This document shows positions 30,138 to 39,950 of a stretch of 64,000 nt of DNA, piece after piece. Both the position numbers and the translations under genes were made by a program. This DNA is from an uncultured Pirellulaceae bacterium (GTDB taxonomy: Bacteria > Planctomycetota > Planctomycetia > Pirellulales > Pirellulaceae), in the NCBI GenBank assembly GCA_937944405.1, contig CALDYR010000041.1:1-64000 (forward strand), written 5' to 3'. Each line of letters opens with the position of its first letter. Within the stretch, counting starts at the first letter, position 1. The notes below the pieces were generated by a model. The model was not told where the DNA came from. It ran no database searches and saw only the letters and a list, made by a program, of their open reading frames with translations.

Positions 30138-30457
30138 TACGATTTTCCTTTTTCGTCGAATAAAATCTGGCAACAGCCCAAGTCAACCGCCGCACCGCGC
30201 CCCGCCGATTTAACTGCCGCAGCAATCGAATAGCGTATCGAACGACCTTCGCGCTGATGTTCGACAACCCCCGCATCCCGTAAGACACGCAAGTGATGAG
30301 ATAGCAGGGTTTGTTCAATATCGAGTGATTGGTTAAGCTCGCCAACGGTCAGCGACCGACGGATTAACAACCTAATGACTGCTAAACGGGTTTGATCGGC
30401 CAGCACCTTCAAGAAAGTTGCACAGTCAATTGACCGATTTATTTCCACTGCAGTCAT
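30137..30457 (-). CDS. ArsR/SmtB-family transcriptional regulator
   Basis: LADQTRLAVIRLLIRRSLTVGELNQSLDIEQTLLSHHLRVLRDAGVVEHQREGRSIRYSI; C-terminus DLGCCQILFDEKGKS. Start refined to MTAVEIN at 30457 because the upstream part of the ORF contains an operator-like palindrome. Confidence 0.88.
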   Translation of the reverse strand: MTAVEINRSIDCATFLKVLADQTRLAVIRLLIRRSLTVGELNQSLDIEQTLLSHHLRVLRDAGVVEHQREGRSIRYSIAAAVKSAGRGAAVDLGCCQILFDEKGKS

Positions 30458-30483
30458 TGGAGTCTCGAAATTGCCAAGATACA

Positions 30484-30497
30484 TGAATCTATGTTCA
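30484..30497 (-). promoter_or_regulatory. Candidate ArsR/SmtB operator (TGAA-N6-TTCA)
   Basis: TGAATCTATGTTCA on plus strand, about 27 bp before the proposed arsR start. Confidence 0.5.
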
Positions 30498-30615
30498 AGT
30501 GTCATTGTGACGCCCGGAGGCATTGGACGCAATAACGATGTTCCCCTTAGTGTTGTACAATACACTGAAAATCGAGCACTGAAGTTGCGTGTTGTTCGCT
30601 ACACACTCCAAAGAT

Positions 30616-30645
30616 CTCGAACTTTGTAAGTTCGAGCTTTTTTTT
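30616..30645 (+). terminator. Strong intrinsic terminator on the plus strand with no recognised upstream plus-strand gene
   Basis: CTCGAACTT-TGT-AAGTTCGAG followed by CTTTTTTTT. Confidence 0.8.
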
Positions 30646-30748
30646 AAGCCAGCGATTCACTTGCGTTAAATGGCCTTGTCGAACAAAAGTGAAGCTCTTT
30701 GCGTATTAGCGCGGTCTGAAGGATTTGCCCCGCAAGAAGGAGCGTATC

Positions 30749-31395
30749 ATGGCGAAAAAGAGCCGTCAAAAAACCAGCTACCAAGTCACCAACTGGTCAG
30801 CTTACAACAAGTCGCTTGTTAATCGAGGCGACACCACATTCTGGTTTTCATAAGAAGTGCCTGCCAATTGGAAGCACGCAAACAAGGGCTTCGAAGTTGG
30901 ACGGCCCTTTGTTTATAGCGACGCAGCCATTGAAGTGTTGCTGAAGTCCTCACCGGCAATGATGTTCATGACAGCGCGCCAGCTTTGGATCTGGTGAAGC
31001 AATCGGGTTGCGAGATCGACACACCCTACGGCGATGGTGCTTACCACAATTGGGACAGTTGGGACATTCACGACCGATTACAATAGCAAGTAGTCGACGC
31101 GCTCATTCCACCTCGCCGTGGCTCGTTGATCAAACAGCACGCCAGTTGCAACGCAGAGCCATTGCCATTGCCGCGCGACCAAAGCGTTCGACACATTCGC
31201 CGCGACGGTCGCAAAGCGCGGAAGGAGCAGGTTGGTTATCATCGACGCTCCAACGATGAAACCGCAATGTCGCGACTCAAAGGCGCCTTCGGTGATCGCT
31301 CGAAAAACAGGAAAATCAGAAAACTGAAACTGATTTCCGATGCAAAATCCTGAACATGTTTGTCATGCTCGGAATGCCTTTATCCGTGGGGCGTT
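30749..31395 (+). pseudogene. Degraded IS5-family transposase (IS903-like)
   Basis: MAKKSRQKTSYQVTNWSAYNKSLVNRGDTTFWFS* (in-frame TAA at 30851), then frameshifted IKQHAS.../RDQSVRHIRRDGRKARKEQVGYHRRSNDETAMSRLKGAFGDR and NMFVMLGMPLS, matching IS5 transposase N- and C-terminal motifs. Confidence 0.82.
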
Positions 31396-31720
31396 AGGAA
31401 ACAAGGCCCTTTGTCGCCCAAGACCCTGGCCCCCTTTCTCAACTTCCAGCAAAGCGCAGGACAGCCAACACGGCGAATCGGCGAACCGGAAGGGGCCAGT
31501 GGTTGTTTTGCGGTTGGGAGCAGAACCTACAATAGACTCCCCGGTGCCAACGTTTTTGAAAAAAACAAATTTGACGACACTCGACTGTTGGCCCCGTTGC
31601 CGCAACGAGCGACTGATTCTCTCTATTGTTGGCCCGTCTGTTTCGCTATTGTCGATCGCGCGCCGTCGACAATACGGCGAACACGGTGCAAATTACACGG
31701 AACAGATCAGCTCGGAAATC

Positions 31721-32521
31721 ATGGACAAATTTCTCTTTCTGACAGGAGTTGGACGCAGTGGCACGACCGTTTTAAGAACAGGTTTGGGCCAGCATCCGGA
31801 TATTTACTACAACGGAAAAGAAAACAACATCGTCCAAGACCTATTAAAGGTGGCATATCACAACTGCACTCTTACGTCTCGCAAATTCGCCATGGTGGTC
31901 TCTCAAAAAGAGTATGACCACATCTTCCGTGACGCGTTGAAGGCGCTGCTTTGGCCGGATGCCGTGTTGAAAACGCGCCCGTGTAAAATGGCAGCCATCA
32001 ACTTTGAGGGAAACCAGCTTGATTACTTGGGCGCTGTTTTTCCCGGTTGCAAGGTTTTATGCTTGGTCAGAAATGGGATCGAAGTGATTTCGTCTCGTAT
32101 GCGGCACCCTTCGTTTGCCAGCCAATCCTTTGAAACACATTGCGAGGTTTGGAACCGGAGCCTCGGCGTGATTCGTTGGGGAGCCTCGCAGCCAGATCGT
32201 TTTCGTTTGGTGCGGCACGAATGGTTCTACCAAACCGATTTATTCCAGCCCGAGCTAAAAGCGCTGTATCAGTGGGCAGGTATTTCCTATTCGGAATTGC
32301 CCTTCAACCATATTGCAGGCACCTTGCGCCATCCTACGCCAAGCGGCCAAACGATCGCATCTGATGCATTCATTCATTCTTCGGACACAGAAAAAACGCA
32401 CTACTTTCTTTCCAAACGCCAGCGCTGGTCTGATTGGAATCCACAACAGCGTCAACAGTTTGAAACAATTTGCGGTGAACAGATGCAAACGCTAGATTAC
32501 GTCATTCCTTGGAACACATAG
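31721..32521 (+). CDS. Sulfotransferase family protein
   Basis: MDKFLFLTGVGRSGTTVLRTGLGQHPDIYY (PAPS 5-prime loop) and KVLCLVRNGIEVISSRMRHPSF. Start refined from 31340. Confidence 0.8.
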   Translation: MDKFLFLTGVGRSGTTVLRTGLGQHPDIYYNGKENNIVQDLLKVAYHNCTLTSRKFAMVVSQKEYDHIFRDALKALLWPDAVLKTRPCKMAAINFEGNQLDYLGAVFPGCKVLCLVRNGIEVISSRMRHPSFASQSFETHCEVWNRSLGVIRWGASQPDRFRLVRHEWFYQTDLFQPELKALYQWAGISYSELPFNHIAGTLRHPTPSGQTIASDAFIHSSDTEKTHYFLSKRQRWSDWNPQQRQQFETICGEQMQTLDYVIPWNT

Positions 32522-32592
32522 GTTAAAATGGAGTTCCGTTAGAATGGAGTTCCCAAAGTCCGTCTTTCGCAGAAACGTTCACTGGCTAGCGC

Positions 32593-32787
32593 TTAGGTTT
32601 CCCCACATCTTTTGATTTCTTTGGCGAATCTCGCGCCAGCGATCACGACGGGCAGCTCGTGCCAGCCCTTCCATAATTTTTGCCATCCGGGAGGATGATC
32701 GCCTTTTCGATTTGGGTGGCCGCTGAGACGGGCAAGAGCCAATACGAACTCAGCCCTGCGTCTCCGTAAAGCCAGTTTCTGTTTCAC
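32593..32787 (-). pseudogene. Remnant C-terminus of an IS4-type transposase
   Basis: LALARLSGHPNRKGDHPPGWQKLWKGWHELPVVIAGARFAKEIKRCG resembles the conserved IS4-type tail LA.LGGxxxRKxDxPPGWxxLWxGWxxL; no N-terminal part found. Confidence 0.7.
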
Positions 32788-33057
32788 CGAAGAACAAAAT
32801 CTATCGTCGTCTACAAAACCTTTGAATACCCCAATCCTGTCAAAAAGAATTCTCAGCGTTACCGCACAGAAGGAAAGTGCTAAACCATGAGCTAAACCAT
32901 GAATGAGAATTAAACTAAAAATGGTCTCACGATCGTCGGCACATCCTCTTTGGCTGATTCCTAGAGAAAAGAAAACACAGGCTCAGCCGATCGAACGAAA
33001 CCAAACGGGTCGCCTGACTGCAAAACGCGACTCCCCCCACCAACCAATGGGGCTACT

Positions 33058-35595
33058 TTGAAAACACATTTTGCGTCAAAATACAGAACATCACATCCCT
33101 TGGCTTACCCACATGCACCACCAGTGACCGCAAACACTCAGCCCAACGATGAACCTGTTCCCCAGCAGCGGCGCGACGAAATCGCAGACGCCTACTTTGA
33201 TTCGCTGCCCTTTGATCCGTATCCGGTGCAGGAAGAAGCGCTTTTGTCTTACTTCACCGAAGACCAAGGCGTGCTGGTTTGTGCTCCGACCGGGACGGGG
33301 AAAACGTTGATCGCCGAAGCGGCGCTGTTCGAAGCCCTGAAGTTAGGAAAAAAAGCCTATTACACCACCCCGCTGATCGCGCTGACCGATCAAAAGTTTC
33401 GTGAAATACAAGAGACCGTTGTGCGTTGGGGATTTTCAGCCGACGAAGTTGGACTGGTGACCGGCAACAAGAAAGTAAACCCTCAGGCGAAAATTTTAGT
33501 CGTCGTGGCTGAGATTTTGCTTAACCGGTTGTTGGACGATGAAGCCTTCGCTTTCGATGACGTTTGGGCGGTCGTGATGGACGAATTTCACAGCTTCAAT
33601 CTGCCTGAACGCGGTATCGTTTGGGAGTTCGGGCTGGCGTTGCTGCCGGCCCATGTCAAAACGATGCTGCTATCGGCAACGGTGGGCAACAGCATGGATT
33701 TTTTGCGTTGGTTGAATCATGTGCACCAACGCAATTTGAAATTGATCGAAGGTAAAGAGCGCAAAGTTCCGCTGCAGTTCAATTGGATCGACGATGATTT
33801 ACTGCCCGAACACATGGAGAAAATGGTCACCAACGACGACGAAACGCGGCGCACCCCTGCCCTACTGTTTTGCTTCAACCGCGAAATGTGTTGGACGTAT
33901 GCGGAAATGCTCAAGGGGAAAAAGTGCGTCGCCAAGGACCAACAAAAAGCGCTCAGTGCGCGCTTAGATGACTACGACTGGAGCCAAGGCGCGGGGCCAA
34001 AGATGAAACAGCTTCTCACGCGCGGCATCGGCGTTCACCATGCCGGGGTGCTGCCCAAATACCGTCGCATCGTGGAACTGCTGTTTCAAGAAAAACTGCT
34101 CAGCATCTGCGTCTGTACCGAAACACTGGCTGCAGGCATCAATCTTCCGGCTCGTAGTGTCGTGCTGCCAACCATTCTCAAAGGCCCGCCGGGGAAGAAG
34201 AAGTTAATGGCCGCTGCGGGCGCCCATCAGATTTTCGGCCGCGCTGGACGACCTCAATTTGACGACCACGGCTACGTGTACGTGCTGCCCCACGAAGACG
34301 ATGTGAAGATCGCGCGCTGGAAAGAAAAATATGACTCCATTCCCGAAGACACCAAAGATCCGGGTTTGAGAAAGGCGAAGAAGGCGTTAAAGAAAAAACG
34401 CCCCAAACGCCGGGAAGACCAACAATACTGGAGTCAAACCCAGTTCGAACAATTGGTCGCGGCGCCTTCAGCGGATCTCGAAAGCCGGGGACCGCTGCCG
34501 TGGCGACTGCTGGTGTATATGCTCAACATTTCTGACGACGTGCAAAAAATCCGCACGCTGGTCAGCAAACGATTGCTCGACGCGCGAAAAAAAGAACTGG
34601 CTCAAAAGGATCTCAATCGGCAGTTAATCACCCTGTGGCGGGGCGGCTATGTGACGCTTGAACCTAAACCTCCGGCTTCGATGCTGGGATCCGATCAACC
34701 CGATGCAGACGATATAGACTCCGACGATTCGACCTTCGACGATCAACAGCCGATTGTCGATGCGGAATCTGAAGGCGCCGCTTCGTTGGCGATGATGCTG
34801 GACCTGGGCCAACGAAAATCTGATCAACCCTCCCCCGATGCCCACGCCCCAGAAGACGCCCACCACCAGAAGAAAACGGCGGCAGCGATCCCCAGCGATG
34901 AACCCGATTACCGCCCGGACACCGCCACGCCAACCGAAAAGATGCAAGACCTGTTATTATTGCGGGGTGTACATCCGCTGTACGCGGTGTTTTTAACCAA
35001 ACACTTGGGCATCGCAGATCGCAATGAGCGCGTGATGGCGTTGGAAAGTTTGTTAGAACTTTCTCGTTCCCTGGGCAAAGCAATCCGCATCCCGAAGCCT
35101 GATGAACTGCCTCCCGGTCCGCTGGCTACTGAGCGTTTAGACCCACAGTTATTGAAACTCGGTCTAGCCACCGCTGACGAATTTGGTTACACCGACCCTG
35201 ATCAGGACGACGAGAAACAGCGCGGATACTACGACGATTACGTCCCCGTTTTGACTTTGCCACACAAACTTCAGCGGCTGTTCCAGTACGATTTCCCTGC
35301 GGTTCAGGATTTACGAATTACGCCGGTGTGGGTGGCCGGCGAAGTGCTTCAATACGGCACTGATTTCAACAAATACATCACCTCCAACAAACTGCAGAAA
35401 CAGGAAGGCATTTTGTTCCGGCATTTGCTGCGTTTGGTTCTATTGTTGGATGAAATGGTTGAACTTTGCCCACCGGACGTGGAATACGAAACGTGGAAGG
35501 CCGACCTCAACGACATCGCCAATCAATTAGAGGAAACCTGCCGCGCGGTCGAACCCGAAGGCACCGACCAATGGCTGGCCGAAGGAAGATCCTAA
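33058..35595 (+). CDS. DEAD/DEAH-box helicase, Ski2-like
   Basis: 845 aa; YPVQEEALLSYF, VCAPTGTGKTLIAEAAL, VMDEFHSF, LLSATVGN, GIGVHHAGVLPKYR, ETLAAGINLPARSVVLPT, QIFGRAGRPQFD. Apparent TTG start; a GTG at 33124 is an alternative. Confidence 0.93.
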   Translation: MKTHFASKYRTSHPLAYPHAPPVTANTQPNDEPVPQQRRDEIADAYFDSLPFDPYPVQEEALLSYFTEDQGVLVCAPTGTGKTLIAEAALFEALKLGKKAYYTTPLIALTDQKFREIQETVVRWGFSADEVGLVTGNKKVNPQAKILVVVAEILLNRLLDDEAFAFDDVWAVVMDEFHSFNLPERGIVWEFGLALLPAHVKTMLLSATVGNSMDFLRWLNHVHQRNLKLIEGKERKVPLQFNWIDDDLLPEHMEKMVTNDDETRRTPALLFCFNREMCWTYAEMLKGKKCVAKDQQKALSARLDDYDWSQGAGPKMKQLLTRGIGVHHAGVLPKYRRIVELLFQEKLLSICVCTETLAAGINLPARSVVLPTILKGPPGKKKLMAAAGAHQIFGRAGRPQFDDHGYVYVLPHEDDVKIARWKEKYDSIPEDTKDPGLRKAKKALKKKRPKRREDQQYWSQTQFEQLVAAPSADLESRGPLPWRLLVYMLNISDDVQKIRTLVSKRLLDARKKELAQKDLNRQLITLWRGGYVTLEPKPPASMLGSDQPDADDIDSDDSTFDDQQPIVDAESEGAASLAMMLDLGQRKSDQPSPDAHAPEDAHHQKKTAAAIPSDEPDYRPDTATPTEKMQDLLLLRGVHPLYAVFLTKHLGIADRNERVMALESLLELSRSLGKAIRIPKPDELPPGPLATERLDPQLLKLGLATADEFGYTDPDQDDEKQRGYYDDYVPVLTLPHKLQRLFQYDFPAVQDLRITPVWVAGEVLQYGTDFNKYITSNKLQKQEGILFRHLLRLVLLLDEMVELCPPDVEYETWKADLNDIANQLEETCRAVEPEGTDQWLAEGRS

Positions 35596-35779
35596 ATTCG
35601 GTATCACCGCGCCTCCCCCAATCAAAGCCCATGGCCCATAGGGTCGCGGGATTGATAGCTGCGGAGTTTCCAAGCCAACGATTTACTTTCGCAATTACCG
35701 TTGGCCGACAACCGCGCGCGGTTTGCGGACGTTAAACCATAAAACACGTACGCCTGCTGGCTAAACATGACAACTCAGC

Positions 35780-35820
35780 CATAAACAAAACTGGGGCATA
35801 AACAAAACTGGGGCATAAAC
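35780..35820. repeat. Short tandem repeat, 17-bp unit CATAAACAAAACTGGGG x2 plus partial third
   Basis: Read directly from sequence. Confidence 0.9.
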
Positions 35821-35894
35821 GAGCGGTCGCCCCAATCCCTAAATGTCTTGCCCGTATTCCTTAACCGTCGCTATTCGTCCTCAAGACTGCGTCT

Positions 35895-36941
35895 TCATGA
35901 CTTTGCCGACACCGGTCGGGTGGGCCGTTTGGGAGGATCGTAGGTGCAGCAATCCTTGGGGCACACGTCATGGTTAGGCGGCATCAAACCGATGGCTCGT
36001 TTTTCCGCCCCATCGGTACGTTCCAAAATCAATTCACGAATCATTGCGATAAATTCCGGATGCACGCCAACCGTTTTTGCTCGTTGCATATTCAGCCCGA
36101 TCTCTTCGCACTTCTCTTTGGCTTCGGTGTCCAGATCGAACAGCACTTCCATGTGATCGGACACAAAACCGATCGGCATAATGACAACGTCTTGCACGTC
36201 AGTTGTCGCCTTGATCGTTTCAAGGTGGTCGCAAATATCGGGCTCCAACCAAGGTTGGTTCGGCGGGCCAGAGCGGCTTTGATAGACAAGATCCCATTCG
36301 TTGTCGCCGATCTTCTCCATGACCAACCGACACGCTTCGTTCAGTTGAGTAGAGTACTTGCAATTATCGGCCATCGACATCGGAATACTATGTGCGGTAA
36401 AGATGAACCGCGTTTTAGACCTGCGTTCTGCCGGAATTTCTTCAAATGCATCTCTTACTCGATCGACCGTAGCGGCGGTGTATAAAGGATGATTGAAAAA
36501 CATCCGCAACTTATGAACTTCTGGAGACCCTGGCCCTATTTGATCTTGCGCCACCATGATGTTTTCACGGTACTGCCGGCAGCCGGAGTAGCAACTGTAC
36601 GCTGAAGTGAAGAATGCTAAAGCGCATTGCACGCCATCACGTTTCATTTCTTCTAACGAGTCGGGAATCATCGGATGCCAATTGCGATTGCCCCAGTACA
36701 CCGGCAGATCGATCTGGTGATCGGCCAACTCTTTTTTTATCGCCGCGATCAATTCACGATTCTGTTCGTTGATTGGGCTGACTCCGCCGAAGTGTTTGTA
36801 GTGTTCAGAAACTTCCAGCATCCGTTCGCGCGGCACGTTTTTGCCACGCAGGACGTTTTCTAGAAATGGCATGACGTCGTCTTGGCCTTCGGGGCCGCCG
36901 AACGAAATAATGATCAGGGCATCGAATTTTTTATTCTGCAT
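35895..36941 (-). CDS. hemH: Ferrochelatase
   Basis: 348 aa; ALIIISFGGPEGQDDVMPFLENVLRG, KTRFIFTAHSIPMSMAD, YQSRSGPPNQPWLEPDI, MPIGFVSDHMEVLFDLD. Confidence 0.92.
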   Translation of the reverse strand: MQNKKFDALIIISFGGPEGQDDVMPFLENVLRGKNVPRERMLEVSEHYKHFGGVSPINEQNRELIAAIKKELADHQIDLPVYWGNRNWHPMIPDSLEEMKRDGVQCALAFFTSAYSCYSGCRQYRENIMVAQDQIGPGSPEVHKLRMFFNHPLYTAATVDRVRDAFEEIPAERRSKTRFIFTAHSIPMSMADNCKYSTQLNEACRLVMEKIGDNEWDLVYQSRSGPPNQPWLEPDICDHLETIKATTDVQDVVIMPIGFVSDHMEVLFDLDTEAKEKCEEIGLNMQRAKTVGVHPEFIAMIRELILERTDGAEKRAIGLMPPNHDVCPKDCCTYDPPKRPTRPVSAKS

Positions 36942-36956
36942 TTTTCCAACAATTAT

Positions 36957-37384
36957 TTAAAAGGTGAGTGCTTCCACGACGTGTGCCGGAGTCAAAATTG
37001 CGTAAGGCGGTTTGCCGTGCGGGAACCGGCAGCAAGCGACGTTAAATTGGCCATTAGCAACGATGTGGCCCGTCAGAGACGTGAGTTCAAACCAGTACTC
37101 GATTTGTTTCCCGTCAATTTCCATTAAATTTAACTTGACCAATAGCTGATCATCAAAACCCGCGAAATGGTGGACACCTACTGACGCTGAAAGTCTCGGA
37201 AACCCCAAAACTCCCTTCTCATCGCTCAACACCACAGAAAGCCCGCGGCTGCGCAGGAAAGCGTACTCCGTTTCCTCCATCATCCGAATCAGCGCGCTGA
37301 TGTGGACCCTGCCCGACAAGTCAGTGTCGACCATGCGGACGGTGCGCTCCGTCTGAAAGCTGGTGATGGGAGATAATGTAGACA
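36957..37384 (-). CDS. Acyl-CoA thioesterase, hotdog fold
   Basis: FQTERTVRMVDTDLSGRVHISALIRMMEETEYAFLRSRGL resembles 4HBT family 'VRxxDTDxxGxVH...'. Start refined to MSTLSP. Confidence 0.75.
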
Positions 37385-37500
37385 TGAAAATCATTGGTTC
37401 AACAGGAAAGGATAAGGTAGTATTATCGTCGTTTCGCCGCCGCTGGGTAGACCTGCGACGCAAAGACAACTCCTGACTTAACCAGACGCACAGTCGCCCA

Positions 37501-38286
37501 ATGGATCACTGGCACAACAAAGCCGCTTGGGATCGGTTGGCTCAAACGCAAGACCGTTTGGCCAAACCGGCTCGCGATGTCGATTTCATCAATCCACTAA
37601 AATCGGTCGATGGACCAGGGTGGCTGGGCGATTCGATCGTCGGCAAACGGACTTTATGTTTGGCCGCCGGAGGAGGCAGGCAGGGGCCGATCTACGCTGC
37701 CGCTGGAGCCATCGTGACCGTCGTCGACATCAGCCCAGCGATGCTCAAGCTCGACCGAAAAGTGGCTCAACAGAGAAGCCTGAAACTGACAACGATGGAA
37801 GCTTCGATGGATGATTTGTCGATGCTGGCGGCGGCTTCGTTTGATATCGTCATCCATCCTGTCAGCACCTGTTACGTTCCTGACATCGGCCTGGTCTATC
37901 AACAGGTGGCGCGCGTCTTGGTCGGTGGGGGTGTCTATATCAGCCAACATAAGCAACCGGCCAGCCTTCAATCTGATCCGCAGTCGCAAATGGGCGAATA
38001 CAAAATCCGCCACCGGTACTATGGAAAAAAACCACTCCCACAATCCCACCTACCGAATTTAGTCCGTGAACAGGGCACCATCGAATACGTGCATCGCTGG
38101 GAAGAAATACTGGGCATGATGTGCCGATCTGGCATGGTCATCGAAGACGTCACCGAACCCCTGCACGCCAAAGCCGACAGCCCCATTGATTCCTTCGCCC
38201 ACCGCTGCGAATTCATCGCGCCCTACATTCGAATCAAAGCCCGACGGGTCTCCGACCATCGGCCCGCAGGAACAATTATGTTATAA
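37501..38286 (+). CDS. Class I SAM-dependent methyltransferase
   Basis: 261 aa; LCLAAGGGRQGPIYAAAGAIVTVVDISPAMLKLDRK. Confidence 0.85.
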   Translation: MDHWHNKAAWDRLAQTQDRLAKPARDVDFINPLKSVDGPGWLGDSIVGKRTLCLAAGGGRQGPIYAAAGAIVTVVDISPAMLKLDRKVAQQRSLKLTTMEASMDDLSMLAAASFDIVIHPVSTCYVPDIGLVYQQVARVLVGGGVYISQHKQPASLQSDPQSQMGEYKIRHRYYGKKPLPQSHLPNLVREQGTIEYVHRWEEILGMMCRSGMVIEDVTEPLHAKADSPIDSFAHRCEFIAPYIRIKARRVSDHRPAGTIML

Positions 38287-38360
38287 CGACTGAGTTCGTC
38301 CCGGAACCTCGTGGCACCGAGAGCGCGCGACGAATGCATTTGTTAATGAATGATGTACTG

Positions 38361-38440
38361 GGACTCGCCCGAATTTCCTTAAACACAGCCTGCGGGAATT
38401 CTGGCCAAACCCACGACGATCTCGAAGTTTGCTACTGAAA
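38361..38440 (-). repeat. Dispersed palindromic intergenic repeat, copy B
   Basis: Reverse complement: TTTCAGTAGCAAACTTCGAGATCGTCGTGGGTTTGGCCAGAATTCCCGCAGGCTGTGTTTAAGGAAATTCGGGCGAGTCCC. Confidence 0.7.
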
Positions 38441-38534
38441 TGCGGAAAGGGCCTAACGAATCGCACGATGAATAAAAGCACGACGAACGTGACAACCCCA
38501 CAAACACAATCCCCCATCTGGACTTGAATGCACC

Positions 38535-38807
38535 ATGGCTCAATTTTCCCAAACGACTCTCGATATGTTGCGTTGCCCTGTTACGAAATCTAATTTAACC
38601 ATCGCTTCGCAGGAACAAATCGCGTCGCTGAACGCTCAAATTGCCGCCGGCGAAGTGGTCAACCAAATGGGACAGAGTGTAAACGATCCGGTAGAAAGCG
38701 TGTTAATCAATACCCAAGGCAACATCGGTTGCGCAGTGCGGGGCGGAATCATTCAAATGATCGCCGACGAAGCAATCGTAATTCAGCCTACCGGTAAAGG
38801 ATCCTAA
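38535..38807 (+). CDS. Trm112-like / UPF0434-type small protein
   Basis: 90 aa; LDMLRCPVTKSNLTIAS ... GNIGCAVRGGIIQMIADEAI. Confidence 0.65.
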   Translation: MAQFSQTTLDMLRCPVTKSNLTIASQEQIASLNAQIAAGEVVNQMGQSVNDPVESVLINTQGNIGCAVRGGIIQMIADEAIVIQPTGKGS

Positions 38808-38808
38808 A

Positions 38809-39153
38809 GTGAGCGCAAAAACGATCTTTAAAAAAATCATTGACGGCGACATCAAGGCCAACGTGGTCTATGAAGACGATTTATGTTTGGCATTCCATGA
38901 TGTTTCTCCACAAGCTCCAATCCACGTACTGCTGATTCCGAAAAAGGAAGTCGTCAATGTCGCGGATCTAACGGCACAGGACGAAGCGCTGGCCGGCCAT
39001 TTGCTGCTGACCGTGAACAAGGTTGCGGAGAAATTAGGAATCAGCAACGGCTACCGTGTGGTGGCGAATTGCGGCCTCGATGGCGGGCAATCAGTCGACC
39101 ACCTGCATCTGCATATCTTGGCCGGTCGTCCGTTGACGTGGCCGCCGGGGTAA
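38809..39153 (+). CDS. HIT-family (HINT-like) hydrolase
   Basis: 114 aa; IFKKIIDGDIKANVVYEDDLCLAFHDVSPQAPIHVLLIPKKEV ... GGQSVDHLHLHILAGRPLTWPPG (HxHxH). Confidence 0.95.
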   Translation: MSAKTIFKKIIDGDIKANVVYEDDLCLAFHDVSPQAPIHVLLIPKKEVVNVADLTAQDEALAGHLLLTVNKVAEKLGISNGYRVVANCGLDGGQSVDHLHLHILAGRPLTWPPG

Positions 39154-39301
39154 TCTTCTACAAATCGCATGTCAAAATCAGGTCGCACAAAGCGCCGGAC
39201 GAAACGGCCATCTAAAAGGTTATCAAAACGGCACAGACGGTGAATTTCGTTTCGGCCGGTGGGTTTGAGCGTTTCTTTTACCACCGCACGCGAGATTGCT
39301 T

Positions 39302-39950
39302 TTACTGCAAACAGCAGATCGAAAACTTTAGCTGCGCCTTAGTGCGTTCAAGGTACCAAGGTCCGATGTCTCCCCGCCCAAAACGGTAACCAGCAAACAA
39401 TGAACCGTCGTTAAACGTCGGACGTTCGCCCCCGAACTGGCTGCGGTAGTTTTCGTTAAATCCGACAGGCGTGTTTTCACTAGGCGTTTTCAGTTTGGTG
39501 TCAAACGCGCCCTCGGCCCCAACCAGTTGGCCCTCAGCAATCAGCAATTCCTGTCGCACCGAAGCGATTTCAGAATAAAATTCAAGGTCGAACTCAACAC
39601 CGTGTCGAGCGCTAATTTTCCGCCGTCGGTCGGCAAAACCCGCCCGTCGCCATTCGCATCGTCCCCCTCCGGCAGATCCTCGAAAGGCAAATTCAAGGGT
39701 GCTTAAGTTTGCATCGGTATCCGCGTATCCGCAGAAGACGCAATTTCCTCTTGACAGGCAACCTGAGATACTCTTTCAGGTGAACGCGCAAGCAAACCAG
39801 CCACGTTGAGTTCGGCCGCCGGAGGAATTGGAGGGATGTTCGGTCGCACCTGAGGACGGTTTTGGGACACCGGAAAAATTGTGCGGCTTGAATCTTGGCC
39901 AAACGGAGCACGGCAACCTGTCGTCATCACGCCACCATGCAAACACACAA
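39302..39950 (-). pseudogene. Decayed and truncated TolC-family outer-membrane protein gene
   Basis: Frameshifted pieces: PLNLPFEDLPEGDDANGDGRVLPTDGGKLALDTVLSS and ASVRQELLIAEGQLVGAEGAFDTKLKTPSENTPVGFNENYRSQFGGERPTFNDGSLFAGYRFGRGDIGPWYLER, matching the N-terminal region of planctomycete TolC-like proteins; C-terminal bulk missing. Confidence 0.65.

Noticed and set aside
39169-39243. Very basic 24-aa ORF MSKSGRTKRRTKRPSKRLSKRHRR on the plus strand
   Set aside because: No ribosome-binding site, no known family, and it lies in a decayed region; composition is likely chance.
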